Shown: in pieces, positions 46,861 to 54,072 of the stretch | Layout: each line of letters begins with the position of its first letter | Numbering within the stretch: position 1 is the first letter of the stretch | From: Ectobacillus sp. JY-23 | GTDB lineage: Bacteria > Bacillota > Bacilli > Bacillales > Bacillaceae_G | NCBI RefSeq assembly: GCF_023022965.1 | Contig: NZ_CP095462.1 | Span: forward strand, 3,266,001 to 3,330,000 | Length of the DNA: 64,000 bases | Reading direction: 5' to 3' | Position numbers and translations under genes: made by a program | The notes under the pieces: model-generated | What the model was told of the DNA's origin: nothing | Databases searched by the model: none | Seen by the model: the letters and a program-made list of their open reading frames with translations, nothing else

Positions 46861-48267
46861 GTGGAAAAGGTTGTAATTATTGGCGGCGGTATAACCGGTT
46901 TGACGACGATATATCGATTGCAGCAGGAAATGAAAGCAAAAGGATCGGCAATAGATACAGTCTTGATTGAAGCTGCAGGACATCTGGGTGGCAAAATTCA
47001 AACCGTATATCGTGATGGGTTCACAATCGAAAGAGGTCCGGACTCCTTTTTAGAGAGGAAAGTGAGCGCAGGACGTTTGGCACAAGAATTGGGACTTGGC
47101 GAGCATCTGGTTAACAATACAGCAGGAAAATCCTACGTGCTTGTTAACAACAAGTTGCACGGTATTCCGGAAGGCTCTATGATGGGAATACCTACGCAAA
47201 TTACACCTTTTCTTGTTTCTGGTCTATTTTCTCCTGTTGGAAAACTAAGAGCTGGTTTTGACTTTATATTGCCTCGTTCCAAACAGGCAGAAGATCAATC
47301 GCTAGGTGCTTTTTTTCGCCGTCGTCTTGGCAATGAAGTTGTGGAAAACTTAATTGAACCACTTTTATCTGGTATTTATGCCGGAGATATCGATAAAATG
47401 AGTCTTATGTCTACGTTCCCTCAATTTTATCAAGTTGAGCAAAAATATCGAAGTATTGTCCTTGGTATGAAAACAATTGCACCCAAAAAACCACCAGGTA
47501 CCAAAGGGATTTTTCAAACAATAACAGGTGGTCTAGGTACTTTAGTTGAAGCACTCGAATCTCGTTTACAGCCAGGGACAGTATTAACAGGGACGCGTGT
47601 AGAACGTATTACGAAGAATGGGGAACAGTACCGCGTATTACTAAGTAACGGCAAGGAGATAGAAGCGAGTGCGATTGTTGTTGCTTCGTCTCATAAAATG
47701 CTACCAAATTTGTTTCCACAATATAATGAGTTTCGTCAATTTAAAGCGATTCCTTCGACTACCGTTGCTAACGTAGCGCTTGCCTTCCCCGCTACAGCGA
47801 TTAAACGTGATATCAACGGAACGGGGTTTGTCGTATCACGTAATAGTGACTTTTCCATTACCGCTTGTACATGGACCCATAAAAAGTGGCCACATACAAC
47901 ACCAGAAGGGAAAGTATTACTGCGCTGTTATGTTGGGAAGCCGGGCGATGAAGATATTGTGACCAAATCGGACAAAGAGTTAACCGACATTGTGCTACAA
48001 GATTTAGAGAAAACAATGGATATTGATCAGGAACCGGAATTCGCTGTTGTAAGTCGTTGGCAGGAAGCAATGCCGCAATACACAGTCGGACATAAGCAAC
48101 GTTTACAAAAGGTTAGGGAATTTATGAGCAAAGAACTCCCAGGTGTATATTTAGCTGGTAGCTCTTATGGTGGTGCAGGATTACCTGATTGTATTGATCA
48201 AGGTGAACAAGCTGCAGCACATGTCATAAACCATGTATTGAATCATCAGATAATAAAAGTCATATAA
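46861..48267 (+). CDS. hemY: Coproporphyrinogen III oxidase (HemY/CgoX type)
   Basis: A 468-residue FAD enzyme oxidising coproporphyrinogen III to coproporphyrin III, soluble in Bacilli. The FAD motif is [13 protein letters not shown] (about residues 6-18), followed by LIEAAGHLGGKIQT and the C-terminal AGSSYGGAGLPDCIDQG. Start GTG 46861 with AGGAGG upstream; the longer frame overlaps hemH without an SD. Ends the heme operon at a strong terminator. Confidence 0.93.
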   Translation: MEKVVIIGGGITGLTTIYRLQQEMKAKGSAIDTVLIEAAGHLGGKIQTVYRDGFTIERGPDSFLERKVSAGRLAQELGLGEHLVNNTAGKSYVLVNNKLHGIPEGSMMGIPTQITPFLVSGLFSPVGKLRAGFDFILPRSKQAEDQSLGAFFRRRLGNEVVENLIEPLLSGIYAGDIDKMSLMSTFPQFYQVEQKYRSIVLGMKTIAPKKPPGTKGIFQTITGGLGTLVEALESRLQPGTVLTGTRVERITKNGEQYRVLLSNGKEIEASAIVVASSHKMLPNLFPQYNEFRQFKAIPSTTVANVALAFPATAIKRDINGTGFVVSRNSDFSITACTWTHKKWPHTTPEGKVLLRCYVGKPGDEDIVTKSDKELTDIVLQDLEKTMDIDQEPEFAVVSRWQEAMPQYTVGHKQRLQKVREFMSKELPGVYLAGSSYGGAGLPDCIDQGEQAAAHVINHVLNHQIIKVI

Positions 48268-48294
48268 AAAGCCCCTCTTGAGGGGCTTTTTATA
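48267..48294 (+). terminator. Terminator of hemEHY
   Basis: AAAAGCCCCTC, loop TT, GAGGGGCTTTT. Confidence 0.92.
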
Positions 48295-48350
48295 TTTCAT
48301 TGCTTCTTTTGTGGTCTGTATACATATATAGATTAGGAGATAATGCTTGC

Positions 48351-48379
48351 AACCAATTCTAAGGGAGTAACATATAATA
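48351..48379 (+). promoter_or_regulatory. Sigma-K-type promoter of the CwlC-like amidase gene
   Basis: AACC (48351-48354), 16 nt, CATATAATA (48371-48379) fits the sigma-K pattern mACm-N16-CATANNNTA exactly. The predicted start is about 24 nt before the gene. Confidence 0.65.
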
Positions 48380-48409
48380 TCACAAACAGAAAGTAGGAGG
48401 AGATCGTTA

Positions 48410-49201
48410 ATGGTTAAAGTTTGGATTGACGCAGGTCATGGTGGACAAGATTCCGGTGCCACCGGGAATGGATTACAGGAAAAAGAAATTGTTGTGGAAA
48501 TTGCTAGACAGTTGAATAAGATACTTGTTCTAGAATATGGCGTAGACACAGGGATGACGAGACAGGATGACACATTTGTGTCACTAAGCGAGCGTGCGAA
48601 TCGCGCAAATACTTGGGGCGCAGATGCATTTATATCTATTCACTGTAACAGCGGTGGTGGAAGGGGATTTGAATCATATCGTTATACTGGTGCTTCTGAT
48701 TCACGAACAACATCTTTACAAAATACAGTACACGATGCGGTAATGGCGTTTTATAGACAGCACAGTGTTGTAGATCGCGGTAAAAAAATTGCAAATTATG
48801 CAGTACTTCGTGAGACGAATATGATTGCTTTATTGACAGAAAACTTATTCGTGGATAATATAGAAATCTTAAAATTTGAAGATATTAATTTTTTAATTGG
48901 TGTAGCCCGGGCGCATGCGGAAGGAATTGCAGCGTATTTTGGTTTGCAAAAGAAGGTCTCAGAAATTCGCTATATTTATACTGGTGGACATGCAGGGCCA
49001 GGTTTAGGACAAATACACGATTACTTGTTTCAAACTGGGCACAACTTTGATGTAAAGCGCGGGAGTGATGGGTCTATCATCTTCTTGATTGGGCCGTTTG
49101 ACATACTTCAACCTAACTTTAATGACTGTAAAAATTTCTTGGACAAGAACGGTTATTCTAATGTGTTGAAGACGCCGGGAGAAGCAGCTGTTTGGCGATA
49201 A
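48410..49201 (+). CDS. CwlC-like N-acetylmuramoyl-L-alanine amidase
   Basis: A 263-residue amidase_3 zinc enzyme that cleaves the amide bond between muramic acid and the stem peptide. It begins VKVWIDAGHGGQDSGATGNGLQEK-like (first His/Glu zinc ligands), with SIHCNSGGG and TENLFVDN, containing the other zinc ligand and catalytic Glu. A C-terminal region of about 75 residues resembles a SPOR-type binding domain (NFDVKRGSDGS, FNDCKNFLDKNGYS). No signal peptide is present, as in CwlC, the mother-cell lysis amidase. The sigma-K-type promoter supports that role. SD AGGAGG. Confidence 0.85.
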   Translation: MVKVWIDAGHGGQDSGATGNGLQEKEIVVEIARQLNKILVLEYGVDTGMTRQDDTFVSLSERANRANTWGADAFISIHCNSGGGRGFESYRYTGASDSRTTSLQNTVHDAVMAFYRQHSVVDRGKKIANYAVLRETNMIALLTENLFVDNIEILKFEDINFLIGVARAHAEGIAAYFGLQKKVSEIRYIYTGGHAGPGLGQIHDYLFQTGHNFDVKRGSDGSIIFLIGPFDILQPNFNDCKNFLDKNGYSNVLKTPGEAAVWR

Positions 49202-49208
49202 GAAAAAG

Positions 49209-49234
49209 GAAAAAACTGCAGGGGCAGTTTTTTC
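49209..49234 (+). terminator. Terminator of the amidase gene
   Basis: AAAAACTGC (49211-49219) pairs with GCAGTTTTT, T-rich after. Confidence 0.85.
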
Positions 49235-49436
49235 TCTACATAATGCCTTTGTAATAAATATTATATAGAAATACAAAGTCTTATTGCGGTAATTAAAATC
49301 AAGCTCTCTCAACCTATAATATTTATTTTTTAAAATTTCGTAAATTTATAATAAATAACTTTGTAGATAAGAAAAGAATGGTATGATAGAAAGGCCGGAA
49401 AAAAACGGCGAACGTAAATTTGAGGAGGAAGCGGAT

Positions 49437-51809
49437 TTGAAAAAGTTTTTCTTAGTCTTGTTCGCAGTGCTTTTAGTTTTTCCGCTTATGGTTCCAAGTA
49501 TTAAAGCGGAAACAGTTTTGACGGTTAAAGAAGCAATTGAGGCATTTAAAAACACAGGCAAAGTAAATGCAGTTGTGGAAGGGTATATTATTGGATACAC
49601 TACAAGCCCTTCTAAATATACAAATGACCCGGCAAAATTTGCAGACACAAACATCGCAATTGCAGATGCCCCGGGGGAAATAGATCCTGCAAAGATTATG
49701 CCTGTTCAGCTGCCACCAGGTGATGTACGAAAAGCGGTAAATGTAAAAGATCATCCTGAGTATGTGGGGAAAAAGGTTCGTTTAACAGGCACGCTTGAAT
49801 TATATTTCAGTAGTCCTGGTTTAAAATCGGTTACGGCGTATCAATTTGAGAGCGGGCAACAAGAAAAAGTACAAGATGTTCAAATCAATCCAAACGGCGG
49901 TACAGTAGAGAAAGGTACAACGGTTACACTTTCTACATCTACGGAAGGAGCCACTATTTATTATACACTTGATGGCATGACACCAACGATGCAAAGCCTC
50001 GTGTATACAGCACCTTTCACAATTAGTAGCGATGTTGTTGTAAAGGCTATGGCGGTAAAAGAAGGTTTAGCAAACTCTAACATAGCAACAGCTTCATTCT
50101 TACTTAAAAATGAAAAACCTGTGCGTATACACGACATTCAAGGTACAAGCCATGTCTCACCATATGAGAACAAAAATGTATTTGATGTCGAAGGCGTTGT
50201 AACAGTAGTTGATAATAACGGTTTTTACATGCAAGATATAAAACCTGATGAAGATATGGCCACTTCTGAAGCTATTTACATATTCAAGCGTCAGCCCGGT
50301 GTGAAACCTGGAGACCTTGTTGCAGTTGACGGAGAAGTGGATGAATATGTCGGTGCGGGTTATTCAGATAAAATGAAAACTGACCTAGCGGGTACGCAGA
50401 TCAAGGCAAGCCGTTTAACAGTTAAAGAGTCAAATATAGCTTTGCCGAGCGCAATTGTTCTAGGTAAGGATGGCTTACGTATTCCTAGTGAGATAGTAGA
50501 CAATGATTCGTTTTCTGTTTTTGATCCTAGTGAAGATGCCATTGACTTTTATGAGAGTCTAGAAGGTATGCTAGTGGAAGTTCGCAATGCGGTAGTAGCT
50601 GGTCCGCAAAAATATGGTGATGTTTTTGTGACTATGGATAAGGGTACTTCTGAGCTACGCACACGCGGGGGCACACCAATACTTGCGGCGGGTGATTACA
50701 ATCCAGAACGCCTATCCATTAAGACAGGAAGAGCATTTGTTACAAAGGCTGGAGACTTTTTTAAAGGAAGTATTACAGGGGTAGTTGGTTATGATTACGG
50801 TAATTATCGTATCATTCCTACAGGACAGTTGCCTGAATTGCAGGACGGCGGTTTGCAACGTGAACGCTCAGCGATTAAGCCTGCTATTGATAAAGTAACA
50901 GTAGCAACATTTAATATTGAAAACTTCTCTGCAAATCCCGAACAAACTTCTGATGAAAAGGTACAAGGCTTAGCTGCAGCGATTATTCATAATTTGAATA
51001 TGCCTGACATAATTGCTGTACAAGAAATGCAGGATAATAATGGAACGGTAAACGACGGTACAACGGATGCTTCTTTAAGTGCAAAGCGCCTAATTGATGC
51101 AATTCGCGCTAATAAAGGTCCAGGATATAAATATGTTGATATTGCGCCTGAAAATAATCAAGACGGAGGCGCACCAGGTGCGAATATCCGTGTAGGTTTC
51201 TTGTATAACCCAACACGTGTTCAGTTTGTTCAGTCCGCTGACCATAAAAATTTATTGCCGCAAAACCCTATGAGAATTGGGACGAGCAATCCTTTATTTG
51301 ATGATACAAGAAAGCCTCTAGCTGCCGAATTTCAATTTAAAGGACAAAACTTTGTAGTGATTTCCAATCATTTAAACTCTAAAATTGGCGATGCAACGCC
51401 ATTTGGGAAAATTCAACCAATAGTACTTGGCAGTGAGCCAAAGCGGATAGAGCTGGCTGCAGAAGTAAATCGCTTTATGAAAAATATTGTAGACACAAAG
51501 AAAAATGCAGTTATAATCGCAGCAGGAGATATGAACGACTTTCAATTTTCTAAGCCGCTTCAAACATTAAAAGGCGATATTATGACGAACATGATGGAAA
51601 CATTACCGCTTGAAAATCGCTATACGTATATTCATGACGGCAATGCTCAAGTGTTAGATCATATTTTAGTAACGAACAATGCGGCGTTATATACAAAGGT
51701 GCAGCCTGTTCATATCAATGCTGAGTTTATGCATGAGCATGGTAAGGTTAGCGATCATGATCCGGTTGTGGCGCAAATCGATTTGAAAAAGGTACGCAAG
51801 GCATCCTAA
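49437..51809 (+). CDS. Secreted multidomain endonuclease/exonuclease/phosphatase-family protein
   Basis: A 790-residue exported protein. Signal peptide MKKFFLVLFAVLL.. with cleavage after SIKA. Then an OB-fold-like domain of DUF6359 type (about 25-140: VVEGYIIGYTTSP), a chitobiase/hexosaminidase C-terminal type beta domain (about 160-225: TIYYTLDGMTPT), a YhcR-type OB domain (about 235-430) and a C-terminal EEP nuclease domain (about 480-785) with ATFNIENFS, AVQEMQDNNG, ISNHLNSKIG, AAGDMNDFQFS and SDHDPV, the catalytic set. Probably degrades extracellular DNA or nucleotides. TTG 49437 is 8 nt after GAGGAGG; the upstream ATG frame lacks a signal peptide. No sortase motif or membrane anchor is seen. 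Confidence 0.85.
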   Translation: MKKFFLVLFAVLLVFPLMVPSIKAETVLTVKEAIEAFKNTGKVNAVVEGYIIGYTTSPSKYTNDPAKFADTNIAIADAPGEIDPAKIMPVQLPPGDVRKAVNVKDHPEYVGKKVRLTGTLELYFSSPGLKSVTAYQFESGQQEKVQDVQINPNGGTVEKGTTVTLSTSTEGATIYYTLDGMTPTMQSLVYTAPFTISSDVVVKAMAVKEGLANSNIATASFLLKNEKPVRIHDIQGTSHVSPYENKNVFDVEGVVTVVDNNGFYMQDIKPDEDMATSEAIYIFKRQPGVKPGDLVAVDGEVDEYVGAGYSDKMKTDLAGTQIKASRLTVKESNIALPSAIVLGKDGLRIPSEIVDNDSFSVFDPSEDAIDFYESLEGMLVEVRNAVVAGPQKYGDVFVTMDKGTSELRTRGGTPILAAGDYNPERLSIKTGRAFVTKAGDFFKGSITGVVGYDYGNYRIIPTGQLPELQDGGLQRERSAIKPAIDKVTVATFNIENFSANPEQTSDEKVQGLAAAIIHNLNMPDIIAVQEMQDNNGTVNDGTTDASLSAKRLIDAIRANKGPGYKYVDIAPENNQDGGAPGANIRVGFLYNPTRVQFVQSADHKNLLPQNPMRIGTSNPLFDDTRKPLAAEFQFKGQNFVVISNHLNSKIGDATPFGKIQPIVLGSEPKRIELAAEVNRFMKNIVDTKKNAVIIAAGDMNDFQFSKPLQTLKGDIMTNMMETLPLENRYTYIHDGNAQVLDHILVTNNAALYTKVQPVHINAEFMHEHGKVSDHDPVVAQIDLKKVRKAS

Positions 51810-51812
51810 AGT

Positions 51813-51842
51813 AAATCCCTGTCCTAGGACAGGGATTTTTTC
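51813..51842. terminator. Bidirectional terminator nuclease / photolyase
   Basis: Perfect palindrome AAATCCCTGTCC (51813-51824) with GGACAGGGATTT, followed by TTT. Confidence 0.9.
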
Positions 51843-53233
51843 ATCGTTTCATATGCATGCAGCGCACGTGCACGAGCAGCAGTATGGTCTACAATAGGGT
51901 AAGGATATGTTATACCGAGGATTACATTCGCTTCGTGCAGAACGGTTTTTGGTGCGACCCAAGGCCTATGAATATATTTGTTGGGTAAAGAGCGAAGTTC
52001 AGGAACCCATCTTCGCACGTATTCCCCTGTACCATCAAATTTCTCACCCTGTGTTACAGGATTGAAAATGCGGAAATACGGTGCAGCATCAGCTCCGCTA
52101 CCTGCCACCCATTGCCATCCCATTGTATTATTAGCTAAGTCAGCATCAACCAGAGTGTCCCAAAACCAAGCAGCACCTTTCTGCCACGGAAGTAAAAGAT
52201 GCTTAACTAAAAACGAAGAAACGACCATGCGTACGCGATTATGCATAAATCCAGTGGCCCAGAGTTCTCGCATCCCTGCGTCAACAAGTGGATATCCCGT
52301 TCGTCCTTTTGACCAAGCTTCGAAAGAATCTTCATCGTCACACCAAGGGAAATATTGGAAGCTTCCGTTAAGAGGCTCTGTTACAGTATGCGGGAAATGA
52401 TGTAACAAATGATAAGCGAATTCTCGCCAAATGAGCTGACGTATAAATGCATGTCCTTCTTGTTTTGACGCAATATAATGATAGGCTGCTCGAGGGGAAA
52501 GTTGGCCGAATGCCAAATAAGGTGAAATGGCAGAATGAAGTGCATGAGCAGGGAAATCACGACCATTTTCATAATCGGAAATTTTATGTGATGCAAATGT
52601 TCGCAATTTAGCGTAAGCAGCACGTTCAGTAGGCTCCCAATTTTTTGCGATATCATCTATCCAGTTTACTTTCGGCAACAATTGCAAATCTTCAATCTCT
52701 AGAGTGTCATCATAAGAGAAAGCTGTTAGTTTTGGAATTGGGAAGGGTTCAGGTACATTCTGTGTCAAAAATGTTTTATAGTACGGTGTAAAAACTTTAT
52801 AAGGCTCTCCATTTGTCTTTCTAACTGTATTAGGTGGAAGCAAAAGGTGAGATTCAAAGGTACGACATGCAATCTCTTCTTGCTTCAGTTGTGTTAGAAT
52901 TTCTTGATCTTGTTGATAGGCATGTGGTTCATGGCGTGTATTCAAATAAAGTGCATCGGCATTTGTATCACGAATTATTTTACGTAAAATAGTAAGTGAA
53001 TTCCCCTTTTGTATAATGAAGGGAATATTTAGTTTTGCCAAGCGTTCCTTTATATCATATAAGGCAGAATGAAGCCACCATTTGCTGGCACCTCCTGCAC
53101 GCCAGCCCCCTTCATATTCTTCATCATAAATATATACCGGTAAAACTTTACCTACTGCGGCAGCTTGATATAAAGCTGGATTATCATATAAACGAAAATC
53201 TTTTCGAAACCAAACAATAATTCGTTGCTTCAT
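51824..53233 (-). CDS. phr: Deoxyribodipyrimidine photolyase
   Basis: A 469-residue class I CPD photolyase repairing UV-induced cyclobutane pyrimidine dimers with light. N-terminal antenna domain (IIVWFRKDFRLYDNPAL), then the FAD-binding helical domain with ISPYLAFGQLSPR, RQLIWREFAYHLL, GRTGYPLVDAGMRELW, HNRVRMVVSSFLVKHLL and WQWVAGSGADAAPYFRIFNP. SD GGAGAG before ATG 53233. Its terminator overlaps that of the nuclease gene. No defect is seen in the FAD or electron-transfer tryptophan region. Confidence 0.94.
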   Translation of the reverse strand: MKQRIIVWFRKDFRLYDNPALYQAAAVGKVLPVYIYDEEYEGGWRAGGASKWWLHSALYDIKERLAKLNIPFIIQKGNSLTILRKIIRDTNADALYLNTRHEPHAYQQDQEILTQLKQEEIACRTFESHLLLPPNTVRKTNGEPYKVFTPYYKTFLTQNVPEPFPIPKLTAFSYDDTLEIEDLQLLPKVNWIDDIAKNWEPTERAAYAKLRTFASHKISDYENGRDFPAHALHSAISPYLAFGQLSPRAAYHYIASKQEGHAFIRQLIWREFAYHLLHHFPHTVTEPLNGSFQYFPWCDDEDSFEAWSKGRTGYPLVDAGMRELWATGFMHNRVRMVVSSFLVKHLLLPWQKGAAWFWDTLVDADLANNTMGWQWVAGSGADAAPYFRIFNPVTQGEKFDGTGEYVRRWVPELRSLPNKYIHRPWVAPKTVLHEANVILGITYPYPIVDHTAARARALHAYETMKKSLS

Positions 53234-53344
53234 GGTACTTTCTCTCCAGTTATATTGTATAGGTATTGTATAAAATAATTATATATTTTGTTCATTTTAT
53301 CGTCTAGTAAAGATACTTATATTAGCTTTTGAAAATAATTTTAC

Positions 53345-53373
53345 TTCACATCTCGAGAAGACTGTGATAGTAT
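53345..53373 (+). promoter_or_regulatory. SigA-type promoter of yhgD-yhgE
   Basis: TTCACA (53345-53350), 17 nt, TAGTAT (53368-53373). Confidence 0.55.
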
Positions 53374-53387
53374 ACACACATACTAAC

Positions 53388-53410
53388 TGACCGAAATGTT
53401 CATTTGGTCA
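53388..53410 (+). promoter_or_regulatory. Likely YhgD operator 1
   Basis: TGACC-GAAATGTTCATTT-GGTCA, a 23-nt imperfect palindrome just downstream of the predicted start site. It matches the reverse complement of the site at 54023-54045 at 18 of 23 positions. Confidence 0.6.
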
Positions 53411-53425
53411 TTCCGAGGTGAGAAG

Positions 53426-53998
53426 ATGGCGATAGACCGAAGGCGAGCTGTGATAGAGGCGGCAACACAATCCTTTGCATCATTTGGTTACAAAGCAACG
53501 ACAATGGATCATGTAGCCCGCTTAGCAAATGTCGGAAAAGGAACCATCTATACATTCTTTAAAAACAAAGAAGAGTTGTTTGGCGAAATCATTTCACATT
53601 TAATTTTAGAGATGAAAGCAGTAGCAGACGAATGTATAGACTCTGAAGGAACGTTTTTTGAAAATGTTCACCGTACATTATATCGTATATTGGAATTTCG
53701 AAAAGAACACCAGTTAACGATTAAGCTTGTACAAGAGGAAAGAGAAATTGGTACCCCGGAAGTACAAGAAATGATGCGGAAACTGGATAGTGCGATTATC
53801 TCATATATCAGTACCTATTTAGAAAAGGCGATTGCTAAGGGCGAAATAAGAAAATGCGATCCTGAAATTACAGCGTTTGTTATGCTTCGCTTGTATATAT
53901 CGCTCATTTTTGACTGGGAAAGAACACGTCAGCCGCTTGAAAAAGAAGAAATTGCACAGTTGTTCGAGCTGTATTTACTGAAAGGATTATCAAAATGA
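53426..53998 (+). CDS. yhgD: TetR-family regulator YhgD
   Basis: A 190-residue TetR/AcrR repressor. N-terminal helix-turn-helix (AATQSFASFGYKATTMDHVA then VGKGTIYTFFKNKEELF) and a helical ligand domain. It is followed by yhgE as in B. subtilis. ATG 53426 follows CGAGGTGAG; an upstream frame start would overlap the operator. Two similar operators flank the gene, so it probably represses both itself and yhgE. Confidence 0.87.
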   Translation: MAIDRRRAVIEAATQSFASFGYKATTMDHVARLANVGKGTIYTFFKNKEELFGEIISHLILEMKAVADECIDSEGTFFENVHRTLYRILEFRKEHQLTIKLVQEEREIGTPEVQEMMRKLDSAIISYISTYLEKAIAKGEIRKCDPEITAFVMLRLYISLIFDWERTRQPLEKEEIAQLFELYLLKGLSK

Positions 53999-54022
53999 TG
54001 GTCCTTCTTCTTGCGAGAAAAA

Positions 54023-54045
54023 TGACTAAATGAACAAAATGGTCA
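54023..54045 (+). promoter_or_regulatory. Likely YhgD operator 2, before yhgE
   Basis: TGACTAAATGAACAAAATGGTCA. Its reverse complement shares TGACC..TGTTCATTT.GTCA with operator 1. It sits 27 nt upstream of yhgE. Confidence 0.55.
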
Positions 54046-54072
54046 AATGTATAATTAGGAGGAGAAACAATA

